A DNA stretch of 64,000 nucleotides from Mactra quadrangularis (lineage: Eukaryota; Mollusca; Bivalvia; Venerida; Mactridae). The notes under the pieces were generated by a model that did no database searches, was not told the origin of the DNA, and was given only the letters and a program-made list of their open reading frames with translations. The number at the start of each line of letters is the position of its first letter. Positions within the stretch are counted from its first letter, which is position 1. The position numbers were made by a program, and so were the translations under genes. Positions 1 through 12,000 of this stretch are shown in pieces. The stretch is from contig CM046303.1 in assembly GCA_025267735.1 (NCBI GenBank), positions 54,887,403 through 54,951,402 of the forward strand, written 5' to 3'.

Positions 1-814
1 AGAGTACGTAGAACTGTTTTCATTTTATACTAAGGAAGCACAAATTTATAGAAACGCACCTGTCTTAAATGCTGTATACAATTTACTCATCGTGTTGTTT
101 ATGCGTCTTATTAATTGTTTCATGTCAGAAAAGTTATAGCACTCTAAAAATTTATATGCATTAGTATACTTATCTATAGTTACCGTAACTAGTTAACCTC
201 TTAATTAAACTAGTTAGTTATGTGGTTATCTGATGGCAGAAATATGCCACCATACTTATTAACTATGTAAATGTTTAATTAATATTTATTAAAAATTTAC
301 ATAGATATGTGGCAAATATATATATTTTGCCAAAGAATGATATACCAAACATAATATGCTTTGTATTAGAGTTTTACAGGAACAATGGTTAATTGGTTGA
401 ATGGTCAACCTCATTTTTACTTTTTTTCCAGACTAATAGCTTGGTAGATTGGTCATTAATGTACTTACCTCTCAATGGAGCTCAAGTACTGGTGATTCTA
501 CGGAAAGATGGTTAAATGAACCATCTGCAGCCTTTGCATTTAAATTGTGATAAATTTTGAATGTTGCGTCTTATAAATTGCAGCTAAGTGTATTGCAGGC
601 TTCTAAGACTGAAAGCAGAGATTTAATATGAGAGCCATGTTGAAACCCAGAATGATTTTATATCAGAGTTACAATGATCACGATGATAAATATTGTGATA
701 AATGCTTTGAGTCCACACAACGATTTTCACAAAATTTATAAGGTAAATCATTTCTTTATTTAATATTATTTGCTTTAACTATTAAAGGATTGATGCAAAC
801 ATGGTGGTGCATGC
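1..814. other. intergenic, no gene seen
   Basis: AT-rich DNA with no open frame of note and no recognised repeat. It contains only small palindromic stretches, such as paired AACTAGTT words near 190-220 and a hairpin around the TATA run near 310-330. I see nothing functional here. Confidence 0.5.
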
Positions 815-1085
815 TTGGAACTTCTAAGAGCAGTGGTTCAATGGTACCCTGGCACACGCTGAGGTTCTAGGTTCAAATCCATTAGGGGCAGAACTAATTT
901 CCTTAAGCAAGAAATTTATCTACAGTTGTTCCATTCCGCCCAGGTGTAAATGGGTACTTTGAGGGATCACCTTGCTGAAAGTGATTACAATGATTCATGG
1001 GGTTATCATACAAAATTGTAAAGTCAGCTGAACATGTATGCATATGAAAGCAGATTATAAACAGCACTTTAATTTTGAAACTTTT
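815..1085 (+). repeat. tRNA-derived SINE copy
   Basis: An RNA polymerase III-type promoter is visible: an A-box-like TGGTTCAATGGTA at 834-846 and a perfect B-box GGTTCAAATCC at 870-880. A non-tRNA body follows, with the phrase GGTGTAAATGGGTAC that is common in invertebrate tRNA-SINEs. The acceptor stem does not pair well, so this is a SINE head and not a functional tRNA gene. The 3' boundary is uncertain and I found no target-site duplication. Confidence 0.6.
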
Positions 1086-1089
1086 TTAC

Positions 1090-2190
1090 TTTTCAACATT
1101 TACTCTAGCCAAGCACAAGGTGCAGTGACAGCCTGATAGGTTATTATTGACATGCGACATTCTGTCATTCGCTTTAAAGGAAATATTGTAATCACCCAGT
1201 GGAAAGATGAGGGAGTTATAGTAAATTTAAAAGTCCAGTGCACCTTTTTCACAAAAACTCTAACGAATTTTTTTATAGTAAGTCAGTTTCATCAATTTTG
1301 CAGTTCCAAGTCAGGAGGATAAAAAAAGAACTATGATTAGATCTTCAAAGGTATACAATATTCTACATTATTCAATAATATTTGGAATTGATAAATATGA
1401 CAATTTTATTAATGTTTCTTGCTTTTGACTTGCGAGGATTTCTATCGTAAGATATTTTTTGAAAAGCACCACAGGACAGGTGGTTGGGTGAGTTGGTCTC
1501 CGTAAATAACCAGATAAAAAGTCACAATATAGTTGTATGCCATATTGTTTTTAAAGTTTCATGTATTGGAGCAAACATGACTTTTCAGTTTCTTTAAACT
1601 AGTATTTATGAGTCGTTTTTTTTAATTTTATCATAATGGTTTAGTACTGGAGAACCATGCAGGTAATTCATCATATGATATTGGTCAAACTTTTTGCTGA
1701 TAAAACGGTTCAACATTTAATAAATTAAGATTATTGGATGCAATCCATCTTAGCAGGGTTCATCACTAACAGTGTCCAAGGATTCTGAGGATCCCAATGA
1801 CTTTGGAAAAATCCTAGTGTTGCATAATTAGGGATTCCTTTAGGATCCCGCCTCTCACACCAATTTGAGTTCCCATGAATTTTTTATCACATTTTGTGCA
1901 AATCTGTATCTAAACTTTAGTTTGGTATTGGAGGAATCCTCAATGTTAAGGAGGAATCCCTGAAAAACTGACAAGAGATTCCTTCTCTAGATTGGTACAA
2001 TCCTCAGTGATATCCCGACTGGTTTGCTCTGTATCTGATAGTGTACCCTATCCAAGAGGACATTCGTTAGAATTCCAGGATGCAACTACTGACTTATCTA
2101 TAAGGAATTTTGACTTCTTGAATCATACTGCTGTTTAACATAGAATTTAAAAGTAGTGTAGTAGGTGTCAGTACTGGTTAAAAGTTTTGC
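1090..2190. other. intergenic, no gene seen
   Basis: No coding signal. Degenerate GGAATCC/GGATTCC words recur between about 1770 and 2010 (for example AGGATTCTGAGGATCCC and GGAGGAATCC). They are too irregular to call a tandem repeat. Confidence 0.4.
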
Positions 2191-2195
2191 TCAAG

Positions 2196-2515
2196 CTTTG
2201 TTTGCTTTGTTTGTTTGTTTTTGTTGGGTTTAACGCCGTAGCAACACATTGTATAGTATATGTCATACAACGGCAGTCAGTCAACCTACTCACTCTTCCT
2301 GGAAAGGCTAAATGTCTGGATTTAGCTGTTAATCAACTACTAAGTGCATACTCATCAGTGACTGACAATTGACCTACACAATTAAAAATCATTGATAGGA
2401 GGGAGAATGGCCGTAGAAAAAAATTCATGACCAAGCTCCACGAAAGTATGCCCCACCCAGGAATCGAACCTGCGACCTTCGATCAGTAGACTTGTATACT
2501 ACCAACTGAGTACTT
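2196..2515 (-). repeat. SINE copy, mollusc-type tail, minus strand
   Basis: Read on the minus strand, it begins with a tRNA-like head: the A-box region CAGTTGGTAG near 2500-2510 and the B-box GGTTCGATTCC near 2460-2470. The body contains GGAGCTTGGTCATGAATTTT and CGGCCATTCTCCCTCCTA. The tail is GGCGTTAAACCCAACAAA with CAAA repeats at 2196-2230. The same body and tail occur in the better preserved copy at 37481-37716, so they belong to one family. The first ~12 bases of the tRNA part look lost. A 61-codon frame on the plus strand inside it is meaningless. Confidence 0.85.
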
Positions 2516-2809
2516 CTGTACTCATTACTTAACAATGATAAAATTGTTGTATTTATAGTATGTATTTTGGCCAGAGTCCTTTATTTACAAATAAAGATAA
2601 TTTATTGTATTGTATTATTGATACAATATATATCTGAGTATTTAAATCAGCAGGGTTAATATATTTGCTTCGGTCAATTGAATAAAATTTATCAATAAAC
2701 ATAACATGTAGATAATTTGAAACACAGATATGTTGGGCTGAAGGTTATGAGCAAGATTTGGACTTTTGTGTCCATAAGTGGTCGCTGACTTGATCCTAGT
2801 CCAAGTTGT

Positions 2810-2978
2810 TATAATCTTCCATGAAAACTTTACAACAAAGTTGAATTTCCTCTATTGATTATGTATATGGAGAAGTTGCCGGCCCTGTGAGAGGGTAGAC
2901 AAGTACTGGTTATAGAAGAATGCCCAGGAATACTAGGGTGTTAGGTAAGCCAGCTAGTTGGTAACAGTTGCTAAATCG
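2810..2978 (+). repeat. SINE internal fragment related to 16850-17113
   Basis: The stretch around TTGCCGGCCCTGTGAGAGGG and GTACTGGTTATAGAAGAATG aligns by eye with the body of the complete SINE at 16850-17113 (TTTCCGGCCTTGTGGATGGG, GTACTGGTTATAGACAAGGG). The tRNA head and the GCGTTAAACC tail are missing or too diverged to see, so this is an old truncated copy. Confidence 0.6.
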
Positions 2979-3563
2979 TTGATTTCTATTTTGTTTTCAG
3001 ATCATGTGGATTAAACATTGTCAAGAATATTGGAAAATGTGAAATGTGGTCGTGAAAACAAACATAAAAAGCCAATAATGAACAATTTTTTAATAATAAT
3101 GTGGTAAAGTGAAATAGGGAATACAAGTTGTAACTGTAATTTAACAGAGTTGAACTGATGAACATTATAATTTATAAAGAGGCTATAAACTGTGATATAG
3201 TGCCATCCTAAATTATCTTTACACTTTGTAAAAAGCTGGTTCTTCATTAATTGAAATAATTTAATTATCTAATTTAATTGATCTAGATTATTCAGATTTT
3301 TAAAATAGATTGATTCATTTGATAAGGAGGGATGATACTTTACACAATTGGAATTTCAATTCTTGTTCATGTATCTTTAGACTTTTTTTTAATTTCTCAA
3401 GTATTGGTCAAAATTTGATACAAAATACACATTTACAAAAGTGTAATGGTAATCATGGATGGCACTGTATAAGTTGTTTTCAGATATAGTTGAATTTTAT
3501 TTAACTGTCAGTGGCGAACATGTACACAGATATCTATTTTAATTGATAGTATAGTTCGTTGTC

Positions 3564-3682
3564 TCTCAACTGTCAAACCATGAATAATTTCACTTTGACA
3601 TCGTGCTCTTTGTCTAACACTCGTGATAATGAGATAAAGTGTAATCATCCACCGTACGTTATTCAAACTTTGACATTTGAGA
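3564..3682. mobile_element. small MITE with ~25 bp terminal inverted repeats, copy 1
   Basis: The left end TCTCAACTGTCAAACCATGA is mirrored by the right end, whose reverse complement reads TCTCAAATGTCAAAGTTTGA. The arms run ~25 bp with about five mismatches. An inner palindrome (CACTTTGACATC...GATAAAGTG) adds fold-back potential. It is non-coding and ~119 bp long. A sister copy lies at 4300-4422. Confidence 0.65.
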
Positions 3683-4299
3683 AAAAAAGGACTATATGTA
3701 CAGAAGTACTGTACTGAGTATGCTCATGAATTATCAAACAATTATCTAGTTTTAAAATCAGCAGGGTGAATATATGCGCCAATGACAGTTGAATAAAGTT
3801 TAATAATAAAAATATATTGTTATGTACATGTCTAGATTATTAGATATTGTTTCATGTAATATATTGAGCAAATTGACCTGAGACATCTTTAGGTAGAATT
3901 CCCATGATGCCAATGAGAGACCTTAGTCAGTTATTTCCCCTTGTATACTCTTCAAATAGGTAGGTCCTGTTAGTTGGATTACTCGGATTTTACCCTTACT
4001 TTTCATTGTTAATTTGGCAAAATTAATTTGAAATAACTCTTTTGTTAATCATTTAATTTGTTTGAAAATCAAGCTAAGTATTGTAAGGGTAAAAAAACTA
4101 TCTAAAGTTCATTACTTCTGGTAATATCTTCATTAACAAGAATGATATTAGATGAAATATTTTGTTATCCTTACATAGGACTTCAATGATAATATCCGAG
4201 GATTCCAACTGTAAGGACCTACTTACCAATTGCTTCAGATTTTATCAGGGAAAGATAACTGACTAAAGTCCCTAATTACATTCATGTATACATCTAATT

Positions 4300-4422
4300 T
4301 CTCAATGTCAAAACATGAATATTTTCACGGTGTCTTCGTGTTCTTTGTCTAAAACTCATGATATTGTGATAGTTTCTATTCAATCACCGTCAATAAAATT
4401 ATTCAAACTTCGACAGTTGAGA
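4300..4422. mobile_element. small MITE, copy 2
   Basis: Same family as 3564-3682. The left end is TCTCAATGTCAAAACATGAA, and the reverse complement of the right end is TCTCAACTGTCGAAGTTTGA. The shared interior includes TTCGTGTTCTTTGTCTAA. The copies are diverged, so the insertions are old. The transposase family is unknown. Confidence 0.65.
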
Positions 4423-4775
4423 AAAAGTTGGTGATAAACCATTTCAAAAATATGGAACCTTTCATTCATGACAATATGTCAATCATTTTGCATTGTTTGG
4501 ATTTATAAAACATTATGTTGCAGAGTTATAAAATATAACTTTTCATGAAAGTGATTTATTATCTCCCTTAGATATGAATATACAATGTAATGCCATTTTT
4601 AATTAGTTCATGCAAAAAGTAGTAAATGTATTTTGAAATGTAAGAAATATAGTGTATAAATTAGAAGTCAGTTTTCTGAGCAAAGTGTTATACATAATTG
4701 AAGATAAAATGAATAAGGAATAAACCACAAGGATTGTGGTTTAAATGTCATTTGTTTACTAAACGACGAAATCAT

Positions 4776-5225
4776 AAATCAAAGCACTGGAGTGCTGGAG
4801 GAACGATGTCCTGAACTTTTTTTGATTAAAGAATATATAACTATGTCAAAATATAAATATTATCTATAGAATAATGTATTAAGTATCAATTAACAGAATT
4901 GAAAACATGCATTGTCAAAAACATCGTAGGCCTTTTTTACTCCAACAAGTAATCATTGCAGTTGTCACGGGTTGAGTTGTCTACGGGTTGAGTTGTCCCG
5001 TCTCCATTGCAAAATTTGTATGTCCTTAGAGTAACCTCCCTTTTCCTGAAGAGTTTCAAGAACGACAACACAAGCCAGCGTTGTATTACATTTAAATGAG
5101 ATGTTAATGAGTTTCACGCTTGAACTACGCCTCTTTGTCTATGTTGAAAATTGTTGAAGCGTGAAAAGAGTAATCTTATACTTTCTTGTTACCATTGGAA
5201 CGATGTTAAATAACATCGTTCCAAT
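4776..5225 (+). mobile_element. short copy of an element with GGAACGATG hairpin ends
   Basis: Starts with a palindrome AGCACTGGAGTGCT and GGAACGATGTCC, and ends in a near-perfect hairpin built on GGAACGATGTTA / TAACATCGTTCC (5197-5222). GGAACGATGT is therefore present inverted at both ends. Inside is a doubled phrase CGGGTTGAGTTGTC. The same sequence occurs on the opposite strand at 21246-22462, where a further ~740 bp lies in the middle. This copy is best read as an internally deleted derivative. No coding capacity is seen. Confidence 0.7.
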
Positions 5226-6230
5226 AAAATCTTATAAGCATACATGTATGTACTACTCATTATAGCATCGAATGATAAATAATTATGGCAAAGAATTAGA
5301 TAAGCTATATCATGTGCCTTATGTAAACGAAAAGCTGAGGGAATTAAAAATGATTTTGAAAGATGATATTAGTAATTCATTTTGGTATGTGTATATGCTA
5401 TGCATTACAATGAATGTATGGAATGAGTTTTGTATTGATGACTTCTTTCTTTGGATCAAAATTACGTGAGTTTTGGTTAATATTAATAATAAATTTATGT
5501 TGGTAAAAATGACATGACACATGGCTGACAAATGGTGAATATCGCAGTATGTAAAATGCCATATGCCACGCACATCAATACCAGGGATGACACAAAAAAG
5601 AGATAAATCTCTTATTTCCACCGTGGTTCCATTCTACCGGATACTTTTAAGATGCAAATTAAAAAACATTAATTTCTAGGAATTATAAATTGCTATTTCT
5701 ACTAGTTTGTATCCTTCAGAATGTGATAATAATGTAAGAGATACTGGGCAATTTCTTGAGTCAGGAAGTAATAAATCAATTTAGTTTTCGTAAGGAAAAG
5801 AATTTATTTAATCGACATATTATATTAAACAAGTACTACCAGAATTTTAATGATACTAAACTTGAAGAAAATAATGTATCATATGTTGCTTAAACTTGCT
5901 AAAACTTGATTATTGTTAATGACTAAAGGATTATTAAAAGTTGTTCAAGTCATGGTAAAATTACAGTTTTCTAAAATTTGATACCCTACAATCTTCAAGA
6001 GACCTTTTGTATCAGTTTCTTTAACTATATTATCAATATAAATACTTTACAAGTTACAATTCTGTGAAGGATTGTTGTAAAAATTTTAATTGACAGAAAC
6101 AAGAGAAACTCCCAGCCAGACGGAACGCATTGTCCATTATCGCGAAATTTATCTAAGGAAACTTAAGTATGACTATTCCTCAGAGCTTCACAAATTTATT
6201 ACAAAACATTTTAAAAACAGTTCAAGTTTA

Positions 6231-6563
6231 TTTATGAAATTTAGAGAATAAATTAGTTTAACTTTTTTTAAACTTATCTTCTGATGGTATGGATTTTAAG
6301 TCATGTGGGACAGCGTTCCACCATTTTGGGCCAACAACACGAATTGACCTATCAGTTATCTTGGTCCTATTTCTTGGAACAGCTAACTGAGCACAGCCAA
6401 ATAATCTTAAGTTGTATGAGTTGTTTGAATGGCTGAGAAGCTCAGTGAGTAAAAAGGTGCTGCACATGTATATACAGTCATTATACCTTCCACCACTGAT
6501 TCTAAAATATGTAGGACAGTTGTCTGTCACTGACGAAAGAATGCGCCTAGTAACTGATTAACA
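6231..6563 (-). pseudogene. LINE reverse transcriptase C-terminal remnant
   Basis: The minus-strand frame contains NLRLFGCAQLAVPRNRTK, then DRSIRVVGPKWWNAVPHDLK and SEDKFKK. This is the usual C-terminus of reverse transcriptases from CR1/Jockey-type non-LTR retrotransposons (basic stretch, GPKxWNxLP-like block, then FKK). Only ~90-100 residues remain of a protein normally near 900. A TAA at about 6258 interrupts it, and the same frame continues for about nine residues ending SKFHK. There is no ATG start. It is a dead, heavily 5'-truncated copy. The exact clade is uncertain. Confidence 0.65.
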
Positions 6564-6599
6564 GCAGAATCCATATATTTAGCTATTCTAGGAACGGTG

Positions 6600-6682
6600 T
6601 GTAGGTTGATTTACCACCGTGACATGAGCTTTACTAATTGAATGTTTTGCTATGGCGTTAAACCCAAATAAAAAAAAAATAA
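6600..6682 (+). repeat. SINE 3' tail fragment
   Basis: Ends in GCTATGGCGTTAAACCCAAA and an A-rich tail, the diagnostic 3' end shared by the other SINE copies here. The 5' tRNA part is absent. Confidence 0.55.
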
Positions 6683-6714
6683 TGCTCCGTTGTTAAACAT
6701 TATTATGAACGTAG

Positions 6715-6784
6715 CCATTCTCGTACCAAGATGTTATCAAGATTCTAGATCGACGATCTTAACAACATATGGATACGAGAATGG
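6715..6784. repeat. imperfect ~30 bp inverted repeat (hairpin)
   Basis: CCATTCTCGTACCAAGATGT at 6715-6734 is mirrored by ACATATGGATACGAGAATGG at 6765-6784. The arms extend to ~30 bp around a ~10-base loop. It may be a collapsed MITE or the end of a fold-back element. No flanking duplication is evident. Confidence 0.55.
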
Positions 6785-6799
6785 AACGTATCTGTTAGC

Positions 6800-9540
6800 G
6801 TAATGAATTTATCCTTCACGTCGTATCTTACATTACTTCTCTTAAAGAACTCAGTTACCGAAATTAGATTCATTCATATTTTCGTATCAACAATCGCACC
6901 AACTGCTCTTAGAAAACGTGAGTATTTGCTAGACAAACATTATTCTATGATTGAGTATGCAATTAAAATTGTAATTTGCTTTGGGAATATTTGATTCACG
7001 TTAGATATTCTTGAAGTTGGTTTGAGTGATATTACAGACAGAAGGTGGCAATATTATCTAGGAGAATGACACAGTGTAAACATACTAGACGTTAGGTTAG
7101 AAGGCATACAATGACAAAAATATAATAGATCTAACATGAAATGACGTAATATTTCAAAACAAATTTAAGGAATTCTATCGCTAAGCCCCGATTGCATAAT
7201 TCTTGTCTAATGATAACCTCAAGTTTATACCAGGGTTTAAACTCTGTCCATTGCATAAATATAGTTTAATTAGTCTAAGATTAAGCAAACAAAACTGGAC
7301 GGATTGCATAAAAGTACTGTTTAGGCAAAACCTGAGTTTATATTTGGTCTAACTCACCGTGAAAATTAAACAGGCAATTTTTCTGCATTCAAAACTGGAC
7401 CCTCGGTTAACTTCTTCGTAAAGCTTCACTATGTTGGTTACGTTTAAATTGAGTAAGCTTCGTAATAAATACTTGTTGCAGTCTCATACAATGTAAATAC
7501 TTATTTAACAGTAATAAATTAACTATCATTGATTATAGAGATTTAATTGATCTGATCAGTGATTGAATGTTGGTATTACAATTAAATTGTCTTTTCAGTT
7601 ATTTAATTGATGAAGACAAAGTACTGTTGCATAAATTTCGTCACTAAATTACAAACATTATTTACCGATCTTATTCATTGGCGGTATACGACGTGGCAAG
7701 ATTATTTTTTTCCTTTGTCTTTAAAAGAAACATCCATAGTCAAGGCTTTGTACATTTAAATAATGACTAACTTGTTGGATCCCATTGATGTATTCAAAAC
7801 GAGTATTAAAGCCGTCGCAAATACGATTATAGCTGCTTATTGAATGAATTTCAGACATTTTACGCTGCACTTCATTTGCGCCACAGTAGGATTTGATGAC
7901 TTTGCAAAACTGATTTGGGCCATCACAGTGATCAATTAGTCTTTATAACACTGGGTGATTGAAAGTACAATTTTGTTGCCACTCAGAGTTTAGTTCCAGC
8001 GTCTTTTAGTATCAATACAAGCCATTTGGAATACCTCGACCATTCATTGAATGAATGATCTCGGAAGGATTCGAGGGAGCCACTAATAATATTAGGTGTT
8101 TACTACAAACGCGAGGCGAAGCACGTAACGGTTAAGCAAAATAGTTCTTGTCGTAAACCCAAAAGGCTTTGTAGATACACTTTTTTACATATGTGACTAT
8201 GTATTGTTCAGCGGATATCATTTAATCGTGGATTTCAAATTAAATTTATTGACTAAAACTAGGCATTTATTATCGTCTAAACGATCGTGGATTTGTATAC
8301 ACCGTTTTAAGTATTTTGTTTGGTCATGTGGACAGAGGTAGGTTCCGAATGAATACAAGGAAAACAGGCGTATTTATGATAAATATCGACAGAGAAATGA
8401 GTATGATTTCTTATATATAATTGCAACAGCGAATACAGATATCAAATTACAATATTGACCAAATATCGTCAATGGCTTTTTCATCCTTTATTAAAAGTGT
8501 TGCACATTTTTTCATTGTTCATTGGCGTAGATGGACAGTATGAAAATTATTTCTGAAATATTTACTGTCCTAGGTGCTTCTGAAACCGACAGACGATTAA
8601 TTGTTGCAATTACGTGTGTCTGTACAGGGAGATGTCTGTTTGATTTTCCGAGATGACACTCTATAAAAGTCAATGTTGTTGATTGCAAAGTGTCATTCAA
8701 TTACTTCGGTAATACAATCATGACGTTATTTGCTGATATTAATGTCCTTAGAATGTTATAGAGGCAGACACTGTAGAAATGTTTCTAATAAAATGACCGT
8801 CTGGAAATTGAAAAGATATGGTAAGTGGACAATATTAAATAATGGAAGGGTATTGTGCTGCATGGTGTGTGCATAGTACGATACGACTACCATTAAATGT
8901 TGTTTCCTTCATCGTCATTACTGGCAATAAATAAAAGACTATGTTTAAAGATAGACTTACGCCAAATTTGATAAGTATTTTGTTTATTTAAGATTTTTCT
9001 GCGTTCTATTAAAGATATTGTTACACACATATAGAACACGACGCCATCGTTTCTTTAACTTAAGATTTTATATTTTCTTCGAAAAACACTACACATCACA
9101 GTAAAGCATGAAACAAAATTAAGTGTTTTCTCCAAAGATGCATGTTTAAAATTGTAAATGCAAACAAATTGTGTCAATATTTTGGTCAGTTTCTAATCAA
9201 ACCAGATGTCGGACATGCTAACGTGCAAATACTACCGTAATAGACCATAAGTAAAGGATAATTGTAACATGATGGAACTATTCACTTCGGAAAACAGCTT
9301 ATCTAGCTTGACATTACAGGTGCTATGCATCAACGTTCATTTGCTCTTAATAGTTATATATTGTGAAGAAAGAGAAGTGTTTAGCATAGTTCGATGAAGC
9401 AGACTAATAAAAAGCATATTAAATTTGATTTAACATCTTGCTTTAAGTAGCAGCTTAAAATATGTTTGAATTTTAATGGTCATCCTAGCTCATTTTCTTG
9501 CCAAGACAACGTTATGATAAAACCTATATATTTAACTAAA
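6800..9540. other. intergenic, no gene seen
   Basis: AT-rich and without a convincing gene or repeat. TTGCATAA occurs three times about 50-60 bp apart (near 7192, 7251 and 7303), and ATCGTGGATTT occurs twice near 8225 and 8285. Open frames reach only about 60 codons. Confidence 0.4.
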
Positions 9541-9699
9541 GGAATACAAATAATTGGTGCCATTATCAGACAACAAAGATGAGGCAATTATGTCGTTCAT
9601 TCTGACAGTTTAACATCATTTAAGTAGACAAAATGACAAAACAATTATATATTTGGAACATGGCATAAAACAACTTATTCTTAAAAAATGCGATGTGTC

Positions 9700-9750
9700 A
9701 TTAGTCTGATGGAAAACAAACGACAAGAAAATCACTTGAAGCAGACGACC
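9700..9750. other. six-copy motif, site 1a
   Basis: Contains GTCTGATGGAAAACAAACGA followed by ATCACTTGAAGCAGACGACC. Read on the minus strand it is pyrimidine-rich and ends TTTTCCATCAG, resembling a 3' splice site. It corresponds to site 2a in unit II. Confidence 0.6.
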
Positions 9751-9864
9751 TTGTATCATTTAAAAGTTTAAGTAATGTGTCTTTAAAGAACAATTAAATG
9801 ATCAACTTTATCTATCTCAATCATGTAACATTAATCGACATTCACTTATGGTTTATCATTTGTT

Positions 9865-9995
9865 GAGAAACAAATATTAAGTTGTTAAATGTTTTTGAAA
9901 CAAATATATTTGAACAAATATTAAATTGTTAAATGTTTTTGAAACAAATATATTTGAACAAATATTAAGTTGTTAAATGTCTTTGAAACAAATAT
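9865..9995 (+). repeat. 44 bp tandem repeat, about three copies
   Basis: The unit AAATATTAAGTTGTTAAATG...TTGAAACAAATATATTTGAAC is repeated head to tail almost without change for nearly three periods. Unit II at the equivalent place (around 18640-18690) has essentially one copy, so the expansion happened in unit I after the duplication. Confidence 0.9.
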
Positions 9996-11086
9996 AATTT
10001 TCGTTGATGCAGGTATCCAATACCGAAATTTGTGGATACAATTTTATATACATTTTCTTAACCTTTAGTAAGGGCATAGCTGACAGCGATACGTATCACA
10101 TCAATTTAATGACCGGTAAGGGAAAAATATTTTTAGAATACCCTTGTGTGTCTCTATAAAACACTAAATGATGTTTGCTTAAGCAAATTCTAAAAACAAA
10201 TCTATTTAAACAATAATTATAAGAACTATGAGTGCTTATATATATATTCACCTGTTTATTTTTTAATTGAATATCTATTAAATTTGAATAACATATTGTT
10301 GAACTAAATGTTTCACTACAATCAAAAGAAATCACAGTTTAACTTTAAAATTGAGCCATCAGCTTGTAGCTTATATTAATTTTATAAAACACTATTTGAA
10401 AAAAAAACGACATAAAAAGATAATAAGTATGTTAAATTGCTCCCTATTAAAAGTTTGTTCAATGACACGCTCAATAAGTCGTTAAAATCTCTCCAAGTTA
10501 ATTTGTGCGAACTGCAAGTCCGATTAGATTCTAATCAAGAAAACTGCATATTATCAAACTTGACTTACATTTGTGGAGAATGTACATTCAAGAGATAAGT
10601 TTCTCAAAACATAGTTCTGCCTTTGTAAACTTTGCTTTCTTATTAATAATAGAAAATGGATCAGTACATTGAATAATTCTCTTCAGCACCTCAGAACATC
10701 AGTTTCAAAGTATTTTTTTTATTGAAATGGCAATTTGATTAGAAAACAAATTTGATTATTTACAATTATGCCATCTTTAAAAATACAAAATATAAATGCA
10801 AATGGTTAACTTACCTATATTAATTATAATCCAAAAGCAAATCTTGCCACTAAAATATCCGAAGGAATCTTCGACAAATATACCTTGACACTTTCCTTGT
10901 AGTCCTGAAGAAAAAACAACAAATAATTCATCGAAGTCAGTAGTCACAGAAAATGTCCCTATTGTAGAGACTAAGATGCATTTTACAGATACAATTCTGG
11001 TTTAAGCTCACAAATTCTATCTCTGATTAGTTTGGCATAAATACTATTGAGTGGAATTATATTGACAAGATTTAGTGGTTATTTTA

Positions 11087-11430
11087 CTAGAGACATTTTG
11101 TACTTTTTCGCCATATTTGTCTGTGATGACAATAAAATCGACTAAGTCCGGACACCCTTGATAATATATGAGACTGATTTTTTATACTGGGGACTGGGTT
11201 CTGTTCTGTAGACCAAATGAATTCGTTACGTTCGTCTGTGCCGGATGTAGTTATTGAAATATTTAGAAATGACACACGGTTAATAACAATTTTGTTCACA
11301 GCTTCGTGTAATCAATTACTGGGGAGCATACGTTCTTACGAGGGCTGCAGACAAACCACAAGTTGTGAAGTTTTAGATTTAACGAATCAGTTCGGAATAA
11401 TGGATGAGACTGTCGACGACAAATAAATAG
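11087..11430. other. strongly conserved paralogous block (unit I)
   Basis: Matches 20784-21110 much better than the surrounding DNA, including the stretch ending GACTGTCGACGACAAATAAA. Open frames run through it on both strands: a plus frame at 11217-11426 containing RNDTRLIT, and a minus frame at 11087-11299 containing VINRVSFLN and SRVSG. In the sister copy the plus frame ends about 20 codons earlier. The AATAAA next to the block could be a polyadenylation signal for a plus-strand transcript. I do not recognise a protein family. It may be an old exon or simply a slowly decaying repeat. Confidence 0.35.
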
Positions 11431-11478
11431 GATATTATGTTTATCTTATTCTAATATAATTCTATTTTTCATTTAAAT

Positions 11479-11830
11479 TTAAACATTATTTATCATCTTA
11501 AGCGAAACAAGAACTAAACGTTCGACATACATTGAAAAATTCACATGGTTCAAAGGCACGTGCGGGGGGGGGTACAATGAGCCAACGGTGAAGTTGAAGG
11601 CTTGGTAGACAACATATAGCACCAACATTAAAACAAATGTGTATAAGCATTGACTAAGGCAGACCATTAGGTCAGTAATCATAACTGTTACAATATAGGC
11701 TAGTAAGTTATGCATATCATAACAAAATATCATATGAAAGTTTTATTGCGAGTCATACATGTATGTCACCAGGTCAGTAATGTGATCATAACCGTTTGAA
11801 TGTAGAATAGTTGGTTATACATACCACTTA
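11479..11830. other. conserved paralogous block with hydrophobic minus frame (unit I)
   Basis: Aligns with 22530-22830. On the minus strand both copies translate to very hydrophobic peptides sharing VMITDL / MISITDLV, reminiscent of a membrane-helix exon. The frames of the two copies shift relative to each other near the shared ACACATTTGTTTTAATGT, and unit II stops there. AT-rich DNA yields hydrophobic frames by chance. The call is paralogous sequence; coding is unproven. Confidence 0.3.
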
Positions 11831-11947
11831 GCAATATCAGAATAAACAAGCATGTAAAAGTATCATTGAGAGTCATAAAGCAGCAACTGACCACGCGAAA
11901 TGACTGTTAATGGATAATCTAAAATAAATCGTTTAGATCTCGTAGAA

Positions 11948-12000
11948 TGTATGATGGGAAACAAACTTAGATCTGATCACCTCAAGGAAACGACCGGGAA
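11948..12000. other. six-copy motif, site 1b
   Basis: A diverged copy, ATGATGGGAAACAAACTTAG and then CTCAAGGAAACGACCGGGAA. Here the minus-strand CAG of the other copies is replaced by CAT. It corresponds to site 2b at 22811. Confidence 0.5.

Noticed and set aside
2187..2372. 61-codon plus frame
   Set aside because: It lies inside the SINE copy on the other strand and starts in its (GTTT)n tail.
5319..5621. 100-codon minus frame and the overlapping 65-codon plus frame at 5272
   Set aside because: Overlapping frames on opposite strands with no domain, and lengths expected by chance at this AT content.
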